Source of the DNA: a virus
Virus record (IMG/VR): IMGVR_UViG_3300037257_000117
Span: 1-25,172 of that record
Reading direction: 5' to 3' (one strand)
DNA length: 25,172 bases
The notes beneath the pieces were generated by a model. That model saw nothing but the letters and a program-made list of their open reading frames with translations. It had not been told where the DNA came from and did not search any database. A program made the position numbers and the translations under genes. Shown piece by piece: positions 15,463 through 23,400 of this stretch (position 1 is the stretch's first letter; every line of letters starts with the position of its first letter).

Positions 15463-15719
15463 TGGAAGACACAGAAATTATAGTAGCTGAAGAAACTCCA
15501 GTTACTGAAACACATGATTTGGAGTATCCCGAGATTAGTCTCGAGATGCTTCAATCTCGTGCGGCTCGGAAAGCATTTGGTATTAGATTTAAACCATATG
15601 TTCGTGAGACGCCAAAGATACAAAGAAATGACTTATGTTACTGTGGCAGCGGCAAAAAGTATAAACATTGCCACATGGAGCTTGATAAATTAGAAGAAAA
15701 TGCCGAATATTTGCATTAA
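15462..15719 (+). CDS. SEC-C zinc-motif protein
   Basis: An 85-aa protein whose C-terminal half carries a SEC-C motif: 'RNDLCYCGSGKKYKHCH' (C-x-C...C-H zinc-binding). SEC-C domains are appended to SecA and many phage proteins, and mediate protein interaction. The N-terminal half is acidic and Glu/Thr-rich with no fold recognised. The next gene begins 20 bases before its stop, so the two overlap in different frames. Confidence 0.85.
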   Translation: MEDTEIIVAEETPVTETHDLEYPEISLEMLQSRAARKAFGIRFKPYVRETPKIQRNDLCYCGSGKKYKHCHMELDKLEENAEYLH

Positions 15720-16161
15720 CACTATCAACATCACATATTACGAAGTTGAGGAGAAAGAACTAAAAAAGATTTCCAGAGCTATTCGTGATAAGATTGATGA
15801 AAGATTTCTTATTTATAAAATGTGGGGCAAAGACGATACTCCTTATCATCTTGATGAACCTGTAATTATTACTAATTATGAGTTTGGAAGTGATTGGGTA
15901 GCTCCTTTAGAATTCTTAGATCAGCTTTGTATAGATCACAATGTAGACATTTGTGGTGTTGCATATGAATTTGAGGATGGATACGTCGAATCATTTGAAC
16001 TACAAAATCGAATGGAAGACGGAACACTAGAAACCCATTGGGTAAGTATGGAAGCAGAAGACAGAGAAAATACAACTACATTACCACTTAGTGGTGATGA
16101 GTCTGTATTGGATGAAGATATTAACTTTGAATTACCACCAGATGAACAGATTTTGGAATAA
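15700..16161 (+). CDS. Api92/YubB-type ferredoxin-fold protein
   Basis: A 153-aa protein beginning 'MPNICINTINITYYE', which resembles the 'MPNWCxNxLxI' start of the Api92-like/DUF1281 family with a ferredoxin-like fold. Later Trp and acidic residues ('WVAPLEFLDQL', 'ETHWVSMEAED') fit that family. The C-terminal tail is very acidic. The ATG lies 20 bases inside the SEC-C gene; no later start keeps the conserved N terminus, so I accept the overlap. Function of the family is unknown. Confidence 0.6.
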   Translation: MPNICINTINITYYEVEEKELKKISRAIRDKIDERFLIYKMWGKDDTPYHLDEPVIITNYEFGSDWVAPLEFLDQLCIDHNVDICGVAYEFEDGYVESFELQNRMEDGTLETHWVSMEAEDRENTTTLPLSGDESVLDEDINFELPPDEQILE

Positions 16162-16651
16162 ATTTTCGGAACTTATTTATAACATACGTACTTATATTAA
16201 AAATATAATCAAATGGTCACCCATTCTTTGGAAAGACCAAGACTGGGATCATGATTATATTTTTAATACTTTAAGCTTTAAGATTGAAAATACCTCAAAG
16301 TATATTGCAGAGCATAAAAGGTACGTAGGTTATGAAAGAGATGTGGAAATCATGAATACTTGCGTTAGATTACTAAAGCTTGTTAAAGAAGAGGGTTATA
16401 TGGTAGAGTATCATGACTACTATATAACAGAACTTTCTATAAAAGATCATAAATTAGAATCTAAAGTATTACAAAATAATTTAGATTTATATTTTGATAA
16501 ATATCGTCACGAAGTTAGAATGTTTAAGAAAGTTGAACATCGTGAAGATGAATCCTATATAGCCCTAATGATAGGCTACCGCGTTCATGAAAAAGCTAGA
16601 AGAATTTTATTTAAATTACTTGAAAGAAATATTGAACGATGGTGGGATTAA
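16142..16651 (+). CDS. Hypothetical protein
   Basis: A 169-aa protein taken from the ATG at 16142 ('MNRFWNKFSELIYNIRTY'), which overlaps the upstream gene by 20 bases. An ATG at 16091 is in frame but would overlap much more. It is basic, aromatic-rich and helical, with many Tyr, Lys and Glu. No family is recognised. It ends 'RWWD' with TAA, overlapping the ThyX start by 13 bases. Confidence 0.55.
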   Translation: MNRFWNKFSELIYNIRTYIKNIIKWSPILWKDQDWDHDYIFNTLSFKIENTSKYIAEHKRYVGYERDVEIMNTCVRLLKLVKEEGYMVEYHDYYITELSIKDHKLESKVLQNNLDLYFDKYRHEVRMFKKVEHREDESYIALMIGYRVHEKARRILFKLLERNIERWWD

Positions 16652-17712
16652 AGAAAACAATAAGTGCAGAAATTGTAGCTGATTCTATTAACTCTATGGG
16701 AGATAGAATCACTTCATTTCTGTTAACTTATCCACGAATTATACATGCAGAACTAATGACTCATAGAGTTTTTAGTAGAAATTCTGCATCATCAAGGGCT
16801 ATACCATTTGAGAAAATGGTTGAATCTGTCAGAACAGATCCTTTTATTCCTATTGCTTGGCAAGTTGCTCACAAAGGAATGCAAGGAACAAAATATTTAA
16901 CTAAATCAGCACATGTTGATTTTCGACGTAGTCAATGGTTAGTAGCTAGGGATTCTGCAATTAAACATGCTGAAGAATTAAACTCAACTATGGGAGTTAG
17001 ATATTCTATGGATGAAGATCCGCATCAATTAGCTGATACTTCAGTTACAAAACAACTTTGTAATCGTCTTTTAGAACCTTTCATGTGGCATACTGTTCTT
17101 ATAACAGCTACTGAATTTGAAGGATTCTTTGAACTTCGTTGTCCTAAATATTTTGGGCAATATAAAAGTTGGAAAGATGCAGTATCTTCAGGAGCTACAC
17201 TTGAAACTCCCTTTGAGTTTCGAATGAACGATTCACAAGCAGAAATTCATATTCAAGCTCTTGCAGAAGCAATGTGGGATGCGAGAAATGAATCTATTCC
17301 TATTAAGCTAAAAGATGGAGATTGGCATATTCCTTTTGGGGATAGAATTACTCTACCTCCGACCATTCCAATTGATGCAGGATATACTCTAGAGCAGGGT
17401 GTTGCAATTCGAAAAGTTAAAATAGCAACAGCACGATGTGCTAGATTATCCTATATGACATTTGATGGAGAAATTAATTATGTCAAAGACATTGGTTTAC
17501 ATGATACTTTGCTAGCTAGTCATCACATGAGTCCGTTTGAACACTGTGCTCGTGCAATGAATTCTGATGAGTATATTCAATTTGATAGAGCCTCTCCACG
17601 CATAATCAATGGAAAAATGAATAAGTTTTTTGTTGATATTGAACAGGCTTGGTGTAATAATTTTAGGGGATTTATTCCTTATAGATGGTTTATTGAAAAT
17701 GGAACCAGTTAA
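16639..17712 (+). CDS. thyX: Flavin-dependent thymidylate synthase (ThyX), long form
   Basis: A 357-aa enzyme that makes dTMP from dUMP with FAD and methylene-tetrahydrofolate. The ThyX signature is seen as 'THRVFSRNSASSR' (41-53; family RHRxxSxNxxSxR, with Thr for the first Arg). A second conserved block 'SVTKQLCNRLLEPFMWHTVLITATEFEGFF' follows, and 'HHMSPFEHCARAM' near 294-306 is the expected His-Glu-containing C-terminal segment. Bacterial ThyX is usually about 210-250 aa, so about 100 extra residues sit in the middle and end. With dUTPase it forms the dTTP supply. The stop overlaps the next start. Confidence 0.93.
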   Translation: MVGLKKTISAEIVADSINSMGDRITSFLLTYPRIIHAELMTHRVFSRNSASSRAIPFEKMVESVRTDPFIPIAWQVAHKGMQGTKYLTKSAHVDFRRSQWLVARDSAIKHAEELNSTMGVRYSMDEDPHQLADTSVTKQLCNRLLEPFMWHTVLITATEFEGFFELRCPKYFGQYKSWKDAVSSGATLETPFEFRMNDSQAEIHIQALAEAMWDARNESIPIKLKDGDWHIPFGDRITLPPTIPIDAGYTLEQGVAIRKVKIATARCARLSYMTFDGEINYVKDIGLHDTLLASHHMSPFEHCARAMNSDEYIQFDRASPRIINGKMNKFFVDIEQAWCNNFRGFIPYRWFIENGTS

Positions 17713-18226
17713 TTTACAAGAGTTGAAATCAATTAACGAGTTATTTGATTTCTTTGTCCACCATCACTATAAATGTAGTAAATGTAGTTCAGCAGTCTTT
17801 TACTCTATGGGAGAAGTGCAAAGTGAATTTGATGTTGATTATATAGATTGCCCATTCTGTGGACAATCTCAAGCAATTGATATTGATGAGTTTTTAATTA
17901 AAGGGCGAAAGCAATCTTTAATTACTAAGAAGAAACTTTTGCTTGCAGAAGATTGGGTCAGGGTTGTTCATGGAGGACGAGGTGATTATATTGAACTTGA
18001 TAGAGAACAAATACTCTCTAATCTTGAGAATAAGTTTACTAAAAAATCCGACCAGGAGCTTTTAAATGGAGAGCATTTTTATGAATGGTTATATCCATCT
18101 GGAGATCCTGATTTAAAAATCTATAGACAGCTCAAAACAGTGACCTATGCTGATTATAAGATAGGAAAATACTATATCAGTGTTGACGAATTTCCAGATT
18201 TTAAAGATCCTGAAAAATTATTTTAA
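17699..18226 (+). CDS. Zinc-ribbon hypothetical protein
   Basis: A 175-aa protein from the ATG at 17699 ('MEPVNLQELKSINELFDFFV'); an in-frame ATG at 17630 lies deep inside ThyX and is not credible. Residues about 28-54 hold 'CSKCSS' and 'DCPFCGQS', a two-pair zinc ribbon. The C-terminal part is mixed alpha/beta and not recognised. It overlaps ThyX by 14 bases and ends one base before the next ATG. Confidence 0.65.
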   Translation: MEPVNLQELKSINELFDFFVHHHYKCSKCSSAVFYSMGEVQSEFDVDYIDCPFCGQSQAIDIDEFLIKGRKQSLITKKKLLLAEDWVRVVHGGRGDYIELDREQILSNLENKFTKKSDQELLNGEHFYEWLYPSGDPDLKIYRQLKTVTYADYKIGKYYISVDEFPDFKDPEKLF

Positions 18227-18227
18227 A

Positions 18228-18530
18228 ATGAATAAAGAAGAATTTGTTAAGTTATTAGCAACCTACGAGAAATGTTTAACTAACATTCATGAGTTGTATA
18301 ATGTCGGTGTTGATGTTACTGAGTCTAAATATGCCCTCCCAATTGAACCTATAGTGGACATTATTCTAGGTTCGATCTATGACGAAAATGGTGTAGATTG
18401 GATTAATTGGTTTATTTATGAAACCAATTTTGGTAAACGAGCTGAAATGGAAGCTCATGACGAATATGGTGCTCGTATTTGTCAAACAGTTGAAGCTTTG
18501 TATGATTTTGTAGAGCAATATAAAAAGTAA
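18228..18530 (+). CDS. Hypothetical protein
   Basis: A 100-aa acidic protein from ATG 18228, one base after the preceding stop (an in-frame ATG at 18180 is inside the upstream gene and rejected). It contains 'NGVDWINWFIYETNFGK' and ends in a helix 'VEALYDFVEQYKK'. No motif is recognised. Its stop overlaps the next start (TAATG). Confidence 0.55.
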   Translation: MNKEEFVKLLATYEKCLTNIHELYNVGVDVTESKYALPIEPIVDIILGSIYDENGVDWINWFIYETNFGKRAEMEAHDEYGARICQTVEALYDFVEQYKK

Positions 18531-18946
18531 TGAAGAAACTTATTTGTACAAATGATGGTCGCAATTACACTTGTGACCACGACACATTAAATCCTTTAGT
18601 TTCTTGTGGGGCTTGCTCATATCTTAAACAATATGAGGAACAAGCTCCACAGATAGATGGGGGAGCATTAAGATATAACGCTGGTAAGCGTAAATGGGAT
18701 TTAGTACACTATAAATCTCTTGAGCCGATGATTGAAGTTTTGGAGTTTGGTGCTCTAAAGTATGCTCCAAGAAATTGGCAAAAGTCAATGAATACAAGAG
18801 AGATTTTGAATTCAATGCAAAGACATCTTGCAGCTTTAATGGATGGTGAAGAAGTAGATGCTGATTCTGAAATTTCCCATATGGGACATATTCAGGCAAA
18901 CGCTATGTTTTATAATTATCACCATGAAAGGAAAGGCGAAGTTTAA
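18530..18946 (+). CDS. MazG-like dATP/dGTP diphosphohydrolase family protein (DUF5664-like)
   Basis: A 138-aa protein whose core matches the phage dATP/dGTP diphosphohydrolase (MazG-superfamily) pattern: 'GGALRYNAGKRKWDLV' (44-59), 'LEFGALKYAPRNW' (about 71-83), 'RHLAALMDGEE' and 'SEISHMGHIQANAMF' carrying acidic/His metal-binding residues. These enzymes hydrolyse dATP/dGTP to monophosphates, and in Z-genome phages the MazZ member shapes base substitution. The N terminus adds Cys residues ('YTCDHD...SCGAC') of unclear role. No PurZ is seen here, so I only claim nucleotide-pool control. Confidence 0.8.
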   Translation: MKKLICTNDGRNYTCDHDTLNPLVSCGACSYLKQYEEQAPQIDGGALRYNAGKRKWDLVHYKSLEPMIEVLEFGALKYAPRNWQKSMNTREILNSMQRHLAALMDGEEVDADSEISHMGHIQANAMFYNYHHERKGEV

Positions 18947-19109
18947 GCTTGTTGCAGGCGATCCTGTTTTATTATGTTCTAAATGTAGTAAAATTATAAA
19001 GTACGCAAAGTACTTTTCAGAAGAAGACTGGCAAGCGTATAAAGGAGAGATTAAGCTCTCTCCACAGATTTGTGATGAATGTTTAGAAAAAGAACTAGAT
19101 TATGAGTGA
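18924..19109 (+). CDS. Small zinc-binding protein
   Basis: A 61-aa protein from ATG 18924, overlapping the MazG-like gene by 23 bases; an ATG at 18858 in the same frame lies further inside that gene and is less likely. It has 'LLCSKCSKII' and 'PQICDECLEKE', two CxxC pairs 33-34 residues apart, a single zinc site. Function unknown. It overlaps the next gene by 8 bases. Confidence 0.6.
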   Translation: MKGKAKFKLVAGDPVLLCSKCSKIIKYAKYFSEEDWQAYKGEIKLSPQICDECLEKELDYE

Positions 19110-19347
19110 TAAGCACAAAGAATCAATATTACCAATCGACTGGTTTGGTTGGGGTGGAAGATTTCCGCAATTTTATTTTTACTCAGTAACTTTTACTGAA
19201 GACTTTGGTGTTTTCAAGAAAGGTGATGAGTGTACAGATTTAAAAGTGAATTATGAAGAAGGAGTCGTTGAAGAAATGCTAGATGGTGTTTTAGGGCGAA
19301 CTCAAAAATTCAGATGTTTTCCAATTCCGGATGATAAAATTGACTAA
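19102..19347 (+). CDS. Small hypothetical protein, last gene of the early block
   Basis: An 81-aa protein rich in aromatics near its start ('DWFGWGGRFPQFYFYSV') with five TGG/TTT-type aromatic codons in a row region, then acidic. Not recognised. It closes the long plus-strand run before a 338-base gene-free stretch, and all its Trp codons are TGG, in line with early genes. Confidence 0.55.
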   Translation: MSDKHKESILPIDWFGWGGRFPQFYFYSVTFTEDFGVFKKGDECTDLKVNYEEGVVEEMLDGVLGRTQKFRCFPIPDDKID

Positions 19348-19577
19348 AAATTTTAATGTAGATACGCTTTAGAATCCCTGAGTGGCATTTTCTATGCTGT
19401 AGTGGAGACTTATATATTTCTTATCTTGAAAGTCCAAGGTTGGTCTTAAAATGAGTCAAGTGTATTTTACATTAAAGTAACAGTTTGGTCATGGCAAATT
19501 CTTATTGCGAAGGAATTTCAATAAGGATTTCGTAGTCATTGGGACTGCCGTTTATAGAAATGTCTGTAAACAATTTA
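19348..19577 (+). other. Gene-free stretch, candidate structured RNA or long 3' UTR
   Basis: There is no plausible coding frame. Visible secondary-structure potential: an 18-bp near-palindrome AAGTCCAAGGTTGGTCTT (19430-19447), an inverted repeat CTTATTG...CAATAAG, and a stem GTTTA...TGTAAAC near 19550. No tRNA T-loop or anticodon arm can be assembled. It lies between the early operon and its terminator, so it is probably transcribed. It may be a non-coding RNA or a protein-binding regulatory region. Confidence 0.35.
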
Positions 19578-19617
19578 GGGGAACTACGATGTGAATCGTG
19601 GTTCCCCTTATTTTTTT
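19578..19617 (+). terminator. Strong Rho-independent terminator of the early operon
   Basis: A 13-bp stem (19578-19590 with 19595-19607, one U-G pair), GTGA tetraloop (GNRA), then TTATTTTTTT. It separates the early genes, read with the standard code, from the recoded lysozyme gene. Confidence 0.95.
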
Positions 19618-19651
19618 CATTCATTATATAAGTTATTTCCAATAATACTAT

Positions 19652-19659
19652 TACTTTTG
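19652..19659 (+). promoter_or_regulatory. Bacteroidota-type -7 box before the lysozyme gene
   Basis: TACTTTTG fits TAnnTTTG and lies 26 bases before the ATG at 19686. No clear -33 box is visible. It would start a separate transcript for the recoded gene after the early terminator. Confidence 0.45.
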
Positions 19660-19685
19660 TAAGTAACTGTAAAATCACTATAACT

Positions 19686-20372
19686 ATGGATGACTCAAAA
19701 TTCGCTACTTTTAAACCTATAATAAATCAAGTATCTCAAGATAGAAATGAAATGGCTGCATATTATGCAGCTAATAATCTAACTCCTGATAATGATTATT
19801 TATCTAGATATCTTTCTGGAATTACGCCTACTATACCTGCGGTTCAGACAGCACAGAAAATATCTCCTGTGCCTCAAGTTCAAAGTATTAGAGACTTGCT
19901 TAATCAAGCAATAGCAAAACGAGTTGCTGTAAATCCACCAATTGCAGCTAATGTAGAAAATGTTGCTTTAGATGATAGACCTAAAGAAGCTATGAATTTC
20001 TTTATAAGAAAAGGTCTTAAAAAAGAATGAGCTGCTGGAATTGCTGGAAATTTATATCATGAATCTGGATTTGATACTACTGTTCCTGGAGATCATGGAT
20101 CTGCTTATGGGTTAGCTCAATGAAGAGGTGCTCGTAGAGAAGGTTTAAATCAATTTGCTAAAGTACATAATACTGATCCCGCTGCTTTTGGAACTCAATT
20201 AGAATATATCTATCATGAATTACAGAATGGTGAAAAAGATGCATTTGCTGCACTTCAAAGTACAAATAATGTAAGAGATGCTGCAAGAGCCTTTGCCTTA
20301 AAATTTGAACGGCCTAAAGTTTATAATACTGAAAGAGCTGATACAGCCGAACTTTATTATAAAAATTGATAA
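19686..20372 (+). CDS. Phage lysozyme-like protein with TGA-encoded Trp
   Basis: A 228-aa protein when TGA is Trp. In-frame TGA codons are W115 (20028), W146 (20121) and W228 (20367, just before TAA). Residues 1-110 are a Gln/Pro/Asn-rich N-terminal region. The catalytic part then matches the phage tail-lysozyme family (PF18013 style): 'AAGIAGNLYHESGF' with the likely catalytic Glu126, 'GDHGSAYGLAQW' where the second TGA sits exactly at the conserved Trp, and 'FALKFERP'. Under the standard code only a 114-aa fragment without the catalytic domain would be made. The start is ATG after the terminator and promoter. The last TGA could also be an early stop; it changes only one residue. Confidence 0.88.
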
Positions 20373-20378
20373 AAATAA

Positions 20379-20418
20379 AATAGCCCGACCACTTAATTGT
20401 GATCGGGCTATTTTTTTT
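20379..20418. terminator. Bidirectional terminator between convergent genes
   Basis: A 14-bp stem (20379-20392 with 20399-20412, one C-A mismatch) and a 6-base loop, flanked by A-rich sequence on the left and eight T on the right. It can end both the plus-strand lysozyme and the minus-strand giant transcript, whose stop codon overlaps its right edge. Confidence 0.9.
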
Positions 20419-23400
20419 AAGATTGTTGATCTGTATCAATGAATTCAAAAGCTTTTACGTCTGTTAATAATCGTTTGATTGTCTTATCTCCATCCATAGT
20501 ATCTTTAACATCACCCATAACTTTTAAACCATAAGTTCAGAATGCAGGCTCACTTCGAAGATTACCAAAAGTATTATTCCAAAGCATAGCTTCATTAATC
20601 ATTTTTTTATTTACAGCCATTGAGAATGCTTTTGTTTCAGCAGTCATACCCTCAGGATTATCTCCAAAAGCAGCTTCTAATAATAATTTAAATAAACAAA
20701 AAACTAAATACATAAGAGCTCCATCAGCTAATCCATATTTTACACGATTAAGTCTAAGTTCATCTTGTGTATTAATATCTTCTGCAATTTCGGTAAATGA
20801 TTTATGATCACATAATCCTTTATAAGTGTCTCGAATAGTTTTAGCCATTGAGAATACAACACCTTCATGAGGTAGTCCTGTTCACTCAATTAAAGGATCG
20901 CCTGTATTTTCTCTTACATGGTCAAACCCAACAATTTCTCCAGTATTTTCATCATGGATTGCTTTTCTCCATAATTTAATTTTCTTTCCATCAACTAACT
21001 CAGTAGCTTGTCTATGTACTCCAGTAATTTTAGTAGATTCGTCTACGGGTTTACCAAATCACATATCCATTTTACCTGGTCAGAATTGCATAAATTGAAG
21101 ATATAATAATCCAAATACAGTGTAATGTCAAGAAGGAGATTGTTCTTTATCATAATATCCATATACTGTATCAGTATAAGATTTATAACTAGATCGTTCT
21201 TTTTCAGAATAAGCTTGATCAATTAAATCCTCTTCTCCAAATTCTTTCATCTTGGCAATACGTCTTTGATCATTAATTTCTTCTCTAATAACATCATACA
21301 TTTGTTTTTGTTCATTATATTTTGTATCAGTTGCAGAAGGTAAAAAGATATACTTACCACTAGGAGCTCTATATTGTTCTCTTACACTTAAGTAATGAGA
21401 GAATCGTTTATCCTTTCTAGGATCATATGTAATAAAACCATTCTTATCTAAAGTGTGGGCATCCATACTTTCATCATGAATCATTTTAGCAACAAATAAA
21501 GACATACGATTGTAATAATCTGGAATTGTATTACAAGCATACATATAAGGATGTAATCCCATAAATATTCCTCGACGATTTGTTTGAATCTTTCTTGCGT
21601 ATGAATTTAAATCCATATTAGCAAAGGCATAGAATTTATTTAATGCTTCTATTTTATTAAATTCTAATGACATTTGCTTATCAATGGTTAACATCATTCC
21701 TAATGCTTTTCCATAATCTGCAAATGTAAATTGATCTTTTCCAAAGAATTGAGTAGCAGCTAATGCAGCCCCTTTATACATTCCAATAGCTAACTCTTTA
21801 ACTAAAATGGCAGGTCTAAAAGCAAGCATTTGTGCAGTTGTAATTTTCTTAGCAACACCGGCAGCACTAATAATATCTGAGAATTCTTTATCAATAATTG
21901 GTCTATCATAAAAGGCCATATCAATTCTTTCTTGTATGTATGTAAGTGCCTTAGAAACATCTTTATTTTGTTTAGCTCCAGTAAGTTGAATTCATCATGC
22001 ATAATCATTTAAAACTGGCAGAATATTATCAACATATTTTTTTCTAACTTTTTCTTGAATTACTCTATGTGCAATAGCATCTAAATCAATTTCAAAACTC
22101 CAATCACCACGATCTTCAATTTGTTGAGCAATATATGAAGCAGACTGCTTTCCATATATTTCATACATTTCATAATAACCTTTTGAGACTTTTTCAGCTT
22201 CATTTCGATCTTTAGGATCCAATTCTCTGCCATCAACAAAATCTCTAACATTAGCTCCAAAAGTTCTTGCTGCGCGTTTTAGACCTTTGCCTCCTTCAGC
22301 TACAACTCCTTTATATTGACTTATAGTATTAGTTCAAATTAATGGCATTCTGAAGTACTCTCCATTTTCAATATTAAACATAATTTTATCGACTCATTTC
22401 TTTGGAGCTGTTTTTTGAATAGTTTCAATTGAAGTTGGGTCGATTTTTTCTGCTATATCATTAGGAATATGCATTAATTGTCTTTGAATTTTAAAAAGGA
22501 TGTTAGTTAAATACTTTCTTTGTGCAGGAAGCATTACATTATCTTTTTCAAAATTATATGGATTTTTAACCTGTCATTTATTTGATAGTTTATTTCCTTC
22601 ATGTAATCATAGTGGATTAAAGTGCTTACGATAATCACCTATCATTTGTTGTTCTAATTGAGTATAATGAATATCTGCATAATACTCAGTAGTGTCTCCA
22701 TGTACTTGAGAACCTAATTTATCAATTTCATGCCGCATTAAACTGATACTACCTGTAATAATTCCATTGATTGTAAACAAATCTTTTGAAGCAATTTTAT
22801 CAGGTGTTGTTGTTTTCAAACCACCAATAATACCAAGAATCTTTTCTTGTTCTTTATTGTATTCATCTAAATTATCAGAATAGAATGCTTTTAAAACACC
22901 AAAAAAATCTTGATATTTAATAGCATAATCACGCAATCCAGTGACATCTCCTTCAGGAACAATTCCATAACGAGTTAATATTAAGCTTTTAACTAATGCA
23001 TATAAATATTCAGCCGGTCTTTTAAAGTCTACTGCCGAATTAAATGTTTTTTCACCTAAACCAAAGAGTTCTCTTAACCCTTTTTCTGCAGCTCTTAAAT
23101 CTTCAAGAGGAGCGTCAAGCATATTACCTCTAATATTGGCAAAAAGATTATAAACAGATTCTTTTTCTTCAGAATCATAAGTACGTAGTACTCCATTAAT
23201 AGCTTTGAAAACAACATCTTTAAATTCAGGAAGATCAGAATCTTTATTAATTCTAATTTGATAATTTTGTTTAGCAGCCACCTCTTGAAAATCACTAAAT
23301 GCTTCTCGAATATTTCGTTGCTTACTTACACCTTGATCTACGTCTAAGATTACAATATCTTGAATCTTATTAAGATTTAGTTTTAAATCATCATACATTT

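Noticed and set aside
16091-16144. Upstream ATG at 16091 for the 169-aa hypothetical gene
   Set aside because: It would overlap the previous gene by about 70 bases; the ATG at 16142 gives an overlap like the neighbouring junctions.
17630-17698. Upstream ATG at 17630 for the zinc-ribbon gene
   Set aside because: It lies deep in the ThyX coding region; ATG 17699 is at the gene junction.
19348-19577. Suppressor tRNA-Trp (UCA) in the gene-free stretch
   Set aside because: I could not assemble an acceptor stem, T-loop (TTCRANY) or anticodon arm with TCA on either strand by eye; a tRNA scan of the full genome is needed.
21802-22008. Minus-strand 68-aa ORF in another phase
   Set aside because: It lies inside the giant recoded ORF, out of its phase; its Leu/Ile-rich protein has no recognised feature.
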